Source: a virus
IMG/VR virus record: IMGVR_UViG_3300043446_004613
Span: 124,001 to 188,000 of that record
Length of the DNA: 64,000 nucleotides
Direction: 5' to 3' (one strand)
Position numbers and translations under genes: made by a program
The notes under the pieces: model-generated
The model's input: only the letters and a program-made list of their open reading frames with translations
Told to the model about the DNA's origin: nothing
Databases searched by the model: none
In this document: positions 8,028 through 14,699 of the stretch, one piece after another
How positions within the stretch are numbered: the stretch's first letter is position 1
How the letters are laid out: each line of letters opens with the position of its first letter

Positions 8028-8042
8028 AGCGCCTGCTCGAAA
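8003..8042 (+). repeat. tag-coding repeat, copy 2
   Basis: Second copy of the 40-nt element at 7524-7563. Similarity stops right after the LLE codons. Confidence 0.9.
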
Positions 8043-8500
8043 ACGACGATGATGACATCGGTCGCTATATCGACGCAGCAGCCCACCAGCTACGCTACGG
8101 CGCAAAGATGCTGGCAACACAACCGACATCTGCTGATCCTGTAACGTATACGCATTTTGATTGCTGGTCTGACACAGGCGACGACGAAGATGATGGCGGC
8201 GAAGTTTGGAACTGGGACAGCGATCAAGCCGTAGCTCAGGTAGGTGTGCTGTGCGACGAATGGGTGACCATACCCGGCGTTGATGCGGATAAAATTCGAC
8301 AGATACAGCGCAATTATCTAGCACTGGGTATCGAAGGGCCTGCCGACTATGGTTGTCCCGGACAGGCCGATGCGTTCAACGAGTTTGCTAAAGTTTTTAT
8401 TGAAGCTGGCTACAGTGTCTACCTAAGTGACAGCATGTTTGAAGTTTACGATCCCGAAGAATTATCGGAAGAGGACAACGTATCGGATGATGAGCTATGA
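8003..8500 (+). CDS. tagged candidate internal capsid protein, 165 aa
   Basis: Starts MLSAAFIVKRLLENDDDD, with an L-L-E site at residue 13. The body is strongly acidic (GDDEDDGGEVWNWDSD near the middle, DPEELSEEDNVSDDEL at the end). Outside the tag it shares nothing with the 7524 product. An acidic packaged protein could act as a DNA mimic or counter-charge, but that is only a suggestion. It overlaps the next start by 4 nt (ATGA). Confidence 0.6.
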   Translation: MLSAAFIVKRLLENDDDDIGRYIDAAAHQLRYGAKMLATQPTSADPVTYTHFDCWSDTGDDEDDGGEVWNWDSDQAVAQVGVLCDEWVTIPGVDADKIRQIQRNYLALGIEGPADYGCPGQADAFNEFAKVFIEAGYSVYLSDSMFEVYDPEELSEEDNVSDDEL

Positions 8501-8904
8501 GCGGCTGCAACCAACCATCAGCTTTACCCGGAAGCCAGCGCACTGTTCCATGTGGAACAAGTGTAGACGGTCGCATCTTCCTATGCTCCAACTGCCACAT
8601 GAGCGAGTCCGGCCCGCGTAAAGCCAGCCGAATCGTAGAATCTCTCTTGGAGGATGAAGGTGAACTTAACGCGCAAAGCTACGTCGATGAATTACCTCGC
8701 ATCATCGACGACTGGCATGATCTTGCCGGTGATGACTGGATGGAATGGATGGAGATAGTGCGTGAGATCGATGGCGACCTGCCTGAAGAAGAACAGATGA
8801 CCAGCAAGGAAGCCGATCGGCTGGCTGGCCAGATTTATCGGGCGCACAACGGTGAACTACAGGCAGCGCGGGCAGCTTTTGGATTGGAAACCGGTGCCAG
8901 CTAA
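8497..8904 (+). CDS. zinc-finger-like N-terminus joined to a tagged acidic protein
   Basis: The full frame is 135 aa. Residues 1-35 hold Cys4, Cys19 and a CSNC pair, like half of a zinc ribbon. ATG 8599 (MSESGPRKASRIVESLLEDE) gives a protein with the standard tag and an L-L-E site at residue 18 of that form. There is no stop between the parts, so this is either a fusion or a gene starting at 8599 with a long shadow upstream. The ATGA overlap at 8497 favours translation of the whole frame. The C-terminal part is helical and acidic. Confidence 0.5.
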   Translation: MSGCNQPSALPGSQRTVPCGTSVDGRIFLCSNCHMSESGPRKASRIVESLLEDEGELNAQSYVDELPRIIDDWHDLAGDDWMEWMEIVREIDGDLPEEEQMTSKEADRLAGQIYRAHNGELQAARAAFGLETGAS

Positions 8905-8927
8905 GCATGTGATTAGATCACGTGCTA

Positions 8928-8934
8928 GTAGTTA
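8928..8934 (+). promoter_or_regulatory. GTAGTTA heptamer
   Basis: Four nt before ATG 8939, in the 34-nt gap between two genes, so here it does not overlap a coding region. Confidence 0.5.
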
Positions 8935-8938
8935 GAGC

Positions 8939-9157
8939 ATGAACGCTACAATTCGTAAAGTCATCGGCGAGATGCAAGAGCCGCACCCGGAAACGGATAT
9001 GTCTAACCCCGAGGAAAAGCGTGAGGTCGTGCTGGCCCGTAAGATCAAGCACTGCATTGGCGCACGTAAGGGCACCGCCGAAGATTACCGGGAAGCTCTC
9101 AAGCAGGCCGAGCGTTACGCTGACGAAATTATCACGATGCACGGACAGCAGCCTTGA
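8939..9157 (+). CDS. small tagged helical protein, 72 aa
   Basis: MNATIRKVIGEMQEPHPE at the start, with an I-G-E site at residue 11. The rest is a charged helical protein (REVVLARKIKHCIGARKGTA). It ends 4 nt before the next gene. Family unknown. Confidence 0.5.
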   Translation: MNATIRKVIGEMQEPHPETDMSNPEEKREVVLARKIKHCIGARKGTAEDYREALKQAERYADEIITMHGQQP

Positions 9158-9161
9158 TTCG

Positions 9162-9821
9162 ATGCCACAGTCCAAAGCCCATAGCGTAGTTTCGCACCTG
9201 CTTGAAGCGATGGAGGTTCGGCTGGACGGTTACGATTACCCGGTGGCTGTATACTTGATTGATCTGAAGGATAAGCAGACCGTCAAAAGCGGGTACGCTT
9301 ATTTCTCCCGGCCCTACCGTGACTGGCCGATCCCGGAGTCTTTCACGTACTTGATCGGCACAGAGAAACCTGCCCGGAAGTCCATCGCGATCCAAGCGAT
9401 TATCAACTTTGTAGACGGCCCGGCGACTGCTGCCAAGGTTACCGACGTGGACGAAGACTATAAGGCGTTTCTGCGTGACTATTACAAGCCATCGCAGCTG
9501 GACGACTACAAGTACTTTTCCAACTGTGCGCTGCAATGGGCGAAGCAGAACAAAATCATGCGTCCGGGGTACATAATGCAAGACGAACTGGACAGTTACA
9601 CGTACCCTATTCCAGAGCTACAGGCGCTTGTCAAATGGAGTTCTGACAACTGGCGCATGTCCGACCACTTTGGTTTGTTCCAAGGCAACTCTGGCGCTAC
9701 CCATGTCAGACTCACGCTCTACATCAGTGTAGACTACGCCGGTATACCGGACGAGCCGGATGCCGAAGCAGTCGAACGGTTGCTTCCTTACTTGGGGAAT
9801 GAAGGAGGGCGCAATGGCTGA
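9162..9821 (+). CDS. tagged candidate internal capsid protein, 219 aa
   Basis: The ATG at 9162 gives MPQSKAHSVVSHLLEAMEVR, with an L-L-E site at residue 15. The body appears globular with many aromatic residues (YAYFSRPYRDWPIPESFTYL). The frame is open upstream to 9021, but that stretch overlaps the previous gene and lacks a tag, so 9162 is preferred. It overlaps the next gene by 8 nt. Family unknown. Confidence 0.6.
   Translation: MPQSKAHSVVSHLLEAMEVRLDGYDYPVAVYLIDLKDKQTVKSGYAYFSRPYRDWPIPESFTYLIGTEKPARKSIAIQAIINFVDGPATAAKVTDVDEDYKAFLRDYYKPSQLDDYKYFSNCALQWAKQNKIMRPGYIMQDELDSYTYPIPELQALVKWSSDNWRMSDHFGLFQGNSGATHVRLTLYISVDYAGIPDEPDAEAVERLLPYLGNEGGRNG
9802..9808 (+). promoter_or_regulatory. strong Shine-Dalgarno site (AAGGAGG)
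   Basis: AAGGAGG five nt before ATG 9814. It shows that the host ribosome uses classical Shine-Dalgarno pairing, which makes its absence at many other starts meaningful. Confidence 0.8.
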
Positions 9822-10068
9822 ATTCACTCCTTGGCAGTTGACGCGCCGTCCCGAAGTAACCACACGAAAGAAAGAGGTTTTTGCGCGTGATCTCTACAAC
9901 TTTAGCGGACGCAGTGAGACGCAAGGCGCAAATAACCCGAAGGTAGGTATCCCAAGCATGGGGCCGCACGCTGCCGGGGCTATCCCGCCAACCAAGTATC
10001 CGACAGTAGTTGCCACCGAAGTTATCACCACCGGCACGCTGGGCACGGAATACGGAAACAATTTATGA
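9814..10068 (+). CDS. hypothetical protein, 84 aa
   Basis: MAEFTPWQLTRRPEVTTRKK at the start; a basic N-terminal half and a Gly/Pro/Thr-rich C-terminus (PTKYPTVVATEVITTGTLGT). The start is fixed by a strong AAGGAGG. The last 80 nt of coding sequence recur, diverged only at silent sites, at 11324-11403 beyond the rml insert. The protein is therefore under selection in the wider phage family. Function unknown. Confidence 0.65.
   Translation: MAEFTPWQLTRRPEVTTRKKEVFARDLYNFSGRSETQGANNPKVGIPSMGPHAAGAIPPTKYPTVVATEVITTGTLGTEYGNNL
9985..10064 (+). repeat. diverged direct repeat flanking the rml insert, copy 1
   Basis: Matches 11324-11403 at 69 of 80 positions by my alignment. All differences fall at third codon positions, so both encode PPTKYPTVVATEVITTG and onward. 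Confidence 0.85.
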
Positions 10069-10145
10069 GTATAAGCGCACACAGGCTTGTCGACATGCTG
10101 GATAAGATTAGAGCCGATGAAGCCAGCGCCGCCTGTGATCAATAA
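10065..10145 (+). pseudogene. 5' remnant of a tagged phage gene cut by the rml insert
   Basis: ATG overlaps the previous stop (ATGA). It reads MSISAHRLVDMLDKIRADEA and stops after 26 codons. SAHRLVDMLD matches the tag seen in MPQSKAHSVVSHLL and MILAHAIVDVLL. The frame then runs into sequence that makes sense only on the other strand as the start of rmlB. The original gene body is missing from this window. Confidence 0.5.
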
Positions 10146-10151
10146 ATTCAT
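10083..10151 (-). pseudogene. 5' fragment of rmlB-like dTDP-glucose 4,6-dehydratase
   Basis: On the minus strand ATG at 10151 begins MNLLITGGAGFIGSNLIQHV, the typical Rossmann-fold start (GGxGFIGS) of RmlB-type dehydratases. After about 20-23 codons the frame runs into the antisense of the neighbouring phage genes. Only the start of the enzyme remains, so it cannot be active. The exact junction is uncertain by some 15 nt. Confidence 0.65.
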
Positions 10152-10166
10152 AGTGACAGTTGAAGA

Positions 10167-11114
10167 TTATTCCGGCTTCCAGTTTTTCAACGAGTGTTCG
10201 AGCGCTTCTTCTACGCTACGAACTTTGATACCTGTAGATTTCAATTTAGAAACATCCATGATGCAATTGGAGCGCGGCGTCTTAGCGGCGACTTTGTAAA
10301 ACTCATCGTCATTCGCCCAGAACTCAAATTTCCGCGCGGGCTTCAGGTGCTTTTCAATGAGTGCTACAACGTGCCGCGTGGTGACATAGCCTTCATTGGT
10401 GAGGTTGTAAACGCCGAACGGGGCGCGGCGTTCCCATAAATCCAGACAGATGCTCGCGAACTCGGCGCGGTGCGAAATGGAATTTACGTTTTCGTAAGCC
10501 TTCACATAACGCTGCACTTTGCTCAAGTAATTGCGTTTATTGTCAAATTCATCGAACGGAATCCGCAATCGCCAGACGTAGCTCTGACCAATACCTGCCA
10601 TCGCTTCCTCACCCAGCGCCTTGGTGCCGCTATAAAAACTACACGGCTGGTCGCGAAAGGAAAAATTCGGAGTATCGTTTTCGGTGAAACCGAAAATAGA
10701 GGAGGATTTCTGCTCAGCCAAAGCATGCAGGTACGACTTAGTCATATCCTTCTCCACACGCATCTTTCCGTTCTCCAAAATTTTGGCTCCGCTGTAGATG
10801 CAACCAGAAGAGACGTGTCCCCACGGAATTCCCGCCGCCGCACACGCGTGAGCGATGGTCTGGGGTAGCAGCGTATTCCCGACCAGCGTGCCAGCCTTGT
10901 CCAACTCGCAGGCATCCACATTCGGTTTTCCGGTGTAACCCGCGCAGTTAGCCACAAACTCTGGCTTTTTGGCTCGCAAAAATTCCAGCAATAAATCAAA
11001 GCGGGAATAATCCACCTGACTACGCGAAAGGGTGATGAACTCTTTTTTACGACGGCGTAATTCCGTAACGAATGCTTCGCCGATATAGCCAGTGGCTCCG
11101 AGAAGTAGAATCAT
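10167..11114 (-). CDS. RmlD-like NAD(P)-dependent sugar-nucleotide reductase
   Basis: 315 aa, complete. The start MILLLGATGYIGEAF holds the GxxGxxG dinucleotide-binding loop; SSGCIYSG near residue 102 and Tyr161-x3-Lys165 (FYSGTKALGE) form the SDR catalytic set. RmlD reduces dTDP-4-dehydrorhamnose to dTDP-rhamnose. It sits between truncated rmlB and rmlA pieces on the same strand, which supports the rml assignment. It is a somewhat distant relative, so another deoxysugar reductase is possible. No promoter or Shine-Dalgarno sequence is evident. Without intact partners it would depend on the host's pathway. Confidence 0.7.
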   Translation of the reverse strand: MILLLGATGYIGEAFVTELRRRKKEFITLSRSQVDYSRFDLLLEFLRAKKPEFVANCAGYTGKPNVDACELDKAGTLVGNTLLPQTIAHACAAAGIPWGHVSSGCIYSGAKILENGKMRVEKDMTKSYLHALAEQKSSSIFGFTENDTPNFSFRDQPCSFYSGTKALGEEAMAGIGQSYVWRLRIPFDEFDNKRNYLSKVQRYVKAYENVNSISHRAEFASICLDLWERRAPFGVYNLTNEGYVTTRHVVALIEKHLKPARKFEFWANDDEFYKVAAKTPRSNCIMDVSKLKSTGIKVRSVEEALEHSLKNWKPE

Positions 11115-11120
11115 TTTTTT

Positions 11121-11325
11121 TTATTGCAGACGTTTGGCTTCGGCGATGACCTCTGTTTCCAGATAAGCGCGATATTCGCAATTTGGCATCAGGCTTACGA
11201 TTTTTTTCTAACTGAGTCAGCGTAACGATACCCGAGCGGAACGCTGCTTCTTCGGGACAGCCAATCTTGATGCCCGCGCGTTTTTCAATCGTCTGCACAT
11301 ACGCGCTCGCATCATGCAGGCTACC
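11121..11325 (-). pseudogene. 3' fragment of rmlA-like glucose-1-phosphate thymidylyltransferase, frameshifted
   Basis: The minus strand reads GGSLHDASAYVQTIEKRAG, then IKIGCPEEAAFRSGIVTL, the C-terminal signature of RmlA. Removing one A from a run of seven restores the family ending (EKIVSLMPNCEYRAYLETEV and on to KRLQ and TAA at 11123-11121). So it is both truncated at its 5' side and frameshifted. It ends 7 nt before the RmlD-like start, as in an rmlA-rmlD operon. Confidence 0.7.
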
Positions 11326-11403
11326 GCCAACCAAATACCCAACAGTGGTCGCTACGGAAGTAATCACCACCGGCACGCTGGGAACCGAATACGGAAATAA
11401 TTT
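11324..11403 (+). repeat. diverged direct repeat flanking the rml insert, copy 2
   Basis: Second copy of the end of the 9814 gene. It reads on past the former stop as GNNFKMNCTCLNLGV and TAG (11438-11440). The preserved protein sequence with silent changes points to an allele from a related phage, not a fresh duplication. Confidence 0.85.
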
Positions 11404-11435
11404 AAGATGAACTGCACATGCCTCAACCTTGGTGT

Positions 11436-11442
11436 GTAGTTA
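11436..11442 (+). promoter_or_regulatory. GTAGTTA heptamer
   Basis: Seven nt before ATG 11450, overlapping the TAG that ends the repeat-copy frame. Confidence 0.5.
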
Positions 11443-11449
11443 TAGTGCT

Positions 11450-11680
11450 ATGAACGTAAACTATAATCCAAACGCTCGCTACGACATGGGTGCTAATGCC
11501 GCAGGCTGTGACCGTGTGTCGAATCAAAGCACACTGAACTCAGGCAGCGCCAAAGGGCTGGCCAGTGACAATGCACTATCCAGCGCGAACTTGCGTGCTG
11601 GTTTTAGTGCTGCTGGTAATCAGCGCACCAACAGCGGCCCCAACGTGGCCGGTGCTCCGCGCAGTATCAACGGCACCTAG
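11450..11680 (+). CDS. Asn/Ala/Ser/Gly-rich small protein, 76 aa
   Basis: MNVNYNPNARYDMGANAAGC at the start; low complexity with almost no acidic or hydrophobic clusters, so probably disordered. The start at 11450 fits the heptamer spacing; an in-frame GTG at 11429 lies upstream of the motif. It overlaps the end of the converging minus-strand gene by a few nt. Function unknown; a virion-associated peptide is possible given the late-class motif. Confidence 0.5.
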   Translation: MNVNYNPNARYDMGANAAGCDRVSNQSTLNSGSAKGLASDNALSSANLRAGFSAAGNQRTNSGPNVAGAPRSINGT

Positions 11681-11877
11681 GTGTCGCTCAGCAGTCTTTT
11701 CTTGATGCGGTCGCAACGAGAACGTAGCCCGTCCATTACGTCGGGCCACTTCTCGTCTTCCGCTACTTCTGCGGTCAGATCGAAGCGCACGTTCTCGAAG
11801 TTACCGGTGTTCACTGTCAGCCCGTAGCTGACGCGGACAACTTTACCGGGAATTTTCTTTTTGGGCTGCGCTTCCAT
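11677..11877 (-). CDS. hypothetical protein, 66 aa
   Basis: MEAQPKKKIPGKVVRVSYGL at the start, then an acidic beta-rich body ending RCDRIKKRLLSDT. ATG 11877 lies 4 nt after the stop of the upstream minus-strand gene; an in-frame ATG at 11901 would overlap it. Family unknown. Confidence 0.5.
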   Translation of the reverse strand: MEAQPKKKIPGKVVRVSYGLTVNTGNFENVRFDLTAEVAEDEKWPDVMDGLRSRCDRIKKRLLSDT

Positions 11878-11881
11878 ACAC

Positions 11882-12565
11882 TTAACGATGGCACCAAACA
11901 CTTTTACCTAGTAAGCGTACGTGAGGACTGTGTAAAAGACGGCAATAGCAGGCAGTACGTGTTATCTTATCGCCAGTTTTTTCAGTCCACGCTGTTAGTA
12001 CTTCTTTAGTACTGATACGTGGCTTTACGCTAATAGTTGCGAGCACAAAGTCATCAAAAGCAGCCGTACTGGCTGTCTTCCAATGCCTGCGCTGTTTAGT
12101 CACAAGTGCCGACTTATCATCCGCACTAGCTGGTTTAAGGCCGTTAATCGCACGAGTATACTCATCAATTTGGCTAGTGAGTTCTGCGATTTCGTTTATT
12201 AGCTTAGCCTTGGTAACATTGATTGATTCCAACTGCGCATTTTTGCGTTTAAGCGTAGATTCCGCTGTTGTGATACGTATCGAAAGTTCATCTTTAAGTG
12301 ACATAGCTTTTTGAATTTGCGCCGAAGGTTTAGTTAAAAACACGTGGGCGCTTTGAAGAATAGTGGACTTGGAGATGGTATCAGCCGTAAAGCCGCTATC
12401 CGCCAAGCTTTCGGTTAAATTGACGATGTCAGAAGAAACGTCTACAGTCGTGCGATCTGGCCGCAGTATTCCGACTAGAACCTGCGAAAGCTTTTGACGC
12501 AATGACGGGTCTTTTTCAACCACATCGCGCACCTTGATGTAAAATCTGAAGGATACTCTTTGCAT
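11882..12565 (-). CDS. coiled-coil protein with a helical C-terminal domain, 227 aa
   Basis: Starts MQRVSFRFYIKVRDVVEKD. Residues about 95-160 are a coiled coil (SLKDELSIRITTAESTLKRK and on). The C-terminal region (ISTKEVLTAWTEKTGDKITR) could be a small winged helix. The frame is open upstream to 12748, but that part is antisense shadow of the DUF932 gene; the ATG at 12565 lies just beyond the hairpin. A role in DNA or RNA binding is only a guess. Confidence 0.5.
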   Translation of the reverse strand: MQRVSFRFYIKVRDVVEKDPSLRQKLSQVLVGILRPDRTTVDVSSDIVNLTESLADSGFTADTISKSTILQSAHVFLTKPSAQIQKAMSLKDELSIRITTAESTLKRKNAQLESINVTKAKLINEIAELTSQIDEYTRAINGLKPASADDKSALVTKQRRHWKTASTAAFDDFVLATISVKPRISTKEVLTAWTEKTGDKITRTACYCRLLHSPHVRLLGKSVWCHR

Positions 12566-12576
12566 AAGATTTAGAT

Positions 12577-12602
12577 AGGGGCTGACCCGAAGGCCAGCCC
12601 CT
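12577..12602 (-). terminator. stable hairpin between two minus-strand genes
   Basis: In minus-strand RNA an 8-bp stem AGGGGCTG/CAGCCCCT is extended by GCC/GGU around a UUCG loop. No U-run follows, so it may mark an RNA end, attenuate read-through or protect the DUF932 mRNA rather than terminate fully. Confidence 0.55.
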
Positions 12603-12608
12603 GTGATT

Positions 12609-13733
12609 TTAGTTGCGCAAAAAGTCCGATGGCGGCAGTTCCATGATCTTTCCACCCAAGCGTTCAATGTCCACAGCGCGGTCGTAGCTGGGCACATCTT
12701 CTGCCAAACGGGTAACTGCGTTGACCAAGCCGTACTGGCTGAAGTCACCGCCCTGTGCGAAATGCAGGAGCATGTTGGCTTTTTCCTGTTCGATCAGGTC
12801 AAAACGATCGGCAACGGCTTCCACGACCTTGCTCACGTCCGTGGCGTCTTTAGCCAGTTGAACGTTCTGCAACTTGCGCAGCCGTTCGATGTTTTCGTTG
12901 AACTTGATCTGATCGAGTGCGCCGGAAACAACGTCACTAACTTTGGCCCAGAAAGCTTTGTCATCGAGCTTGCGTGTTTCGTCGCTGAACAGTTCAGAGG
13001 TGTTTTCGTCGCCCCAGATTTCACCCTCGTTACGGCGACCGACATGGTGACGCTTGAGGGTACGCTGCAAGATAAGGCCGTTGGTGCAGACCAAATCGTG
13101 CATGATCGGATCGACAAAAATTGAACCGTTGCCTGTTTCAGAATTACCGATGATGACCCCGGCTTCGACGGTGCGCTGGATACGGTTGTGGGTGCCGATC
13201 TTCACATTCTGGTCGATGATGGCTTGGATGCGTGGGGTTGAAGCTTGGATATAGAAACGCTTCTCAGTGATCTCAGCGCTGCGGATAATGCAGCCTGCTT
13301 CCTTGAGCTTGGGCATGACAGCAGCGAAAAGGTCGAAGTTGTCGAGAATACGGTAACGGTCGCTCAGGAAGGCGCGAGCGATCTTGTGGCCGTTGCAGAG
13401 GGTGCGCAACATCCGGCGTTCCGGCTTGGAGGCGAACCAGTGGTTTACGTTGCGGCAGAGAAGCTCAGGAGCTTCGGTGCGCATGCGTTCGGCATACTTT
13501 GCCGGAATACCGACGCGGGCGGCGATTTGCTCAAGGCACTGTACAGTGGGCTTGAACACTTGTTGTTGCTGATTGACGGTAAACTGAAGGCCCACATCGG
13601 GGGTACCTTCGGACTCTGGTGGTTCGACTACCGTCATGCTCAGGGCACTGGTGTCAGCGACGAAATCCCGTTTGGTACGGTTCTCCTCAAGGATTTGCTG
13701 GCTGAGGTCTTGCAGTGAACGTCCTGCTTTCAT
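12609..13733 (-). CDS. DUF932-family protein
   Basis: 374 aa. The middle (RRMLRTLCNGHKIARAFLSD, then RYRILDNFDLFAAVMPKL) and the later RTVEAGVIIGNSETGNGSIF are typical of DUF932 phage/plasmid proteins. The C-terminus is helical. The family is widespread on plasmids and phages and has no settled function. It has its own leader with a hairpin and a possible sigma70-type promoter, which suggests early expression by host polymerase. Confidence 0.7.
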   Translation of the reverse strand: MKAGRSLQDLSQQILEENRTKRDFVADTSALSMTVVEPPESEGTPDVGLQFTVNQQQQVFKPTVQCLEQIAARVGIPAKYAERMRTEAPELLCRNVNHWFASKPERRMLRTLCNGHKIARAFLSDRYRILDNFDLFAAVMPKLKEAGCIIRSAEITEKRFYIQASTPRIQAIIDQNVKIGTHNRIQRTVEAGVIIGNSETGNGSIFVDPIMHDLVCTNGLILQRTLKRHHVGRRNEGEIWGDENTSELFSDETRKLDDKAFWAKVSDVVSGALDQIKFNENIERLRKLQNVQLAKDATDVSKVVEAVADRFDLIEQEKANMLLHFAQGGDFSQYGLVNAVTRLAEDVPSYDRAVDIERLGGKIMELPPSDFLRN

Positions 13734-13772
13734 GATATGTCTTTCTTTTAGTTTTATGGCCGTTAGTTGTTG

Positions 13773-13800
13773 CCTTGACTGGTCGGCCCGCCAGCCAAGG
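13773..13800 (-). promoter_or_regulatory. leader hairpin of the DUF932 gene
   Basis: Imperfect stem CCTTG-x-CTGG / CCAG-x-CAAGG around an 8-nt loop, 40 nt upstream of the minus-strand start. It may regulate the DUF932 mRNA; no ligand or protein is implied by the sequence. Confidence 0.35.
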
Positions 13801-13808
13801 ATGGGTAC

Positions 13809-13836
13809 ACTGTATACAAAGTTTTTTAACGGTCAA
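13809..13836 (-). promoter_or_regulatory. possible sigma70-type promoter for the DUF932 gene
   Basis: Minus strand TTGACC (13836-13831), 16 nt spacer, then TACAGT. The -35 box is good; the -10 box is weak. A GTATAC palindrome overlaps it. Confidence 0.3.
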
Positions 13837-13870
13837 CACCAAAAAACATAAAACTAGAACTTTTTTGCGG

Positions 13871-13877
13871 GTAGTTA
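13871..13877 (+). promoter_or_regulatory. GTAGTTA heptamer
   Basis: Nine nt before ATG 13887, in a true intergenic region. Confidence 0.5.
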
Positions 13878-13886
13878 AAGTAGCGT

Positions 13887-14294
13887 ATGCCTGCAAAATC
13901 TGAAAAACAGCGTAAGTTCCTAAACTGGAAATTTGGCCACAAATGGGTCAAGAACCATCACTTTGACAATCCCGGCAAACTGCCGAAGAAAGTCAAAAAG
14001 GAAGAGGCTTTGACGGCCCGTGCTATGTTTGGTCGCCTACAAGAGCGCGACGACGCGCCAAGCTTGCCCTTGGGCAAAGCCGGTCATGCGTATTCGCGCA
14101 TGGATAAGAGCGACATTATGGAGCAGCCCGGCGGTACGTCCAAGAAGTGGCACAAAAGCGTCGCGTTGCGCAAAGAGGTGACCAACCAGCAGGACGTCAA
14201 AGGCTTTCCGAGCATGGACAAGGTCGGCAAGGTGCCGCACGCCATGAAGGAAGCACTGACGTCAGCGCAGGTTGTCAGCGCGATGCTGGACTAA
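13887..14294 (+). CDS. basic small protein with C-terminal tag, 135 aa
   Basis: The N-terminus MPAKSEKQRKFLNWKFGHKW is strongly basic and resembles short MPAKS-type phage proteins of unknown role. The middle is Lys/Gly-rich. It ends ALTSAQVVSAMLD, a C-terminal version of the shared tag. A basic, tagged protein would suit packing with DNA inside the head. Its last 4 nt overlap the converging gene. Confidence 0.55.
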   Translation: MPAKSEKQRKFLNWKFGHKWVKNHHFDNPGKLPKKVKKEEALTARAMFGRLQERDDAPSLPLGKAGHAYSRMDKSDIMEQPGGTSKKWHKSVALRKEVTNQQDVKGFPSMDKVGKVPHAMKEALTSAQVVSAMLD

Positions 14295-14653
14295 AGTTCG
14301 GGCGCAGGCCCGACCCATGCACCATGTTTACGGCGGCACTCGTCAAGATCAAGGCACTCTTGCTCAAATTTGCGCCGTTCCTCGGCACGCCGAGCGGGGG
14401 CTTGGGCAAGCTCAAGCGCTTTAGCCTCTGCGTGCTTAGCCGCATGGCGCTTAACGTCGTATTGGAACAGCATGCTGCCAACGCCGTAAAGGAAACCGTA
14501 GACCGGATTGATTGTGCTAAGGATGACTCCTGTCGCAACTTGATCCCACCTAAACCGGCGACTGTTCTGGATGCTTTCAAGCAGCACGCTTTCAGGGCCG
14601 CCGGGATTGTCAGCGGCAGCCCGTTCAACCGTCAAGACATCGTTGTCATTCAT
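14291..14653 (-). CDS. membrane-segment protein with an LLE site, 120 aa
   Basis: MNDNDVLTVERAAADNPGGP, then ESVLLESIQNS with an L-L-E site at residue 26. A hydrophobic stretch follows (VATGVILSTINPVYGFLYGV) that could span a membrane. The C-terminal half is a charged helix rich in Ala, Arg and Glu. A long plus-strand frame covers the same bases, but this one has the better protein character. Function unknown. Confidence 0.5.
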   Translation of the reverse strand: MNDNDVLTVERAAADNPGGPESVLLESIQNSRRFRWDQVATGVILSTINPVYGFLYGVGSMLFQYDVKRHAAKHAEAKALELAQAPARRAEERRKFEQECLDLDECRRKHGAWVGPAPEL

Positions 14654-14676
14654 GGTTTCAACGTATACGCATGTGT

Positions 14677-14683
14677 GTAGTTA
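14677..14683 (+). promoter_or_regulatory. GTAGTTA heptamer
   Basis: Sixteen nt before the tape-measure ATG at 14700; an AT-rich stretch (TTATATTTT) lies between. Confidence 0.5.
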
Positions 14684-14699
14684 GTCAACATTATATTTT

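Noticed and set aside
9894-10082. Continuation of the rmlB-like minus-strand frame
   Set aside because: After the first 20 or so codons it only reads the antisense of the 9814 gene; no dehydratase motifs follow.
14147-14680. A 177-codon plus-strand frame opposite the 14291-14653 gene
   Set aside because: It starts inside another gene in a different frame; the minus-strand product has a better start and a plausible membrane segment.
14684-14699. TTATATTTTATG as a T4-type late promoter (TATAAATA)
   Set aside because: The match is poor and occurs only once, whereas GTAGTTA recurs across the structural genes.
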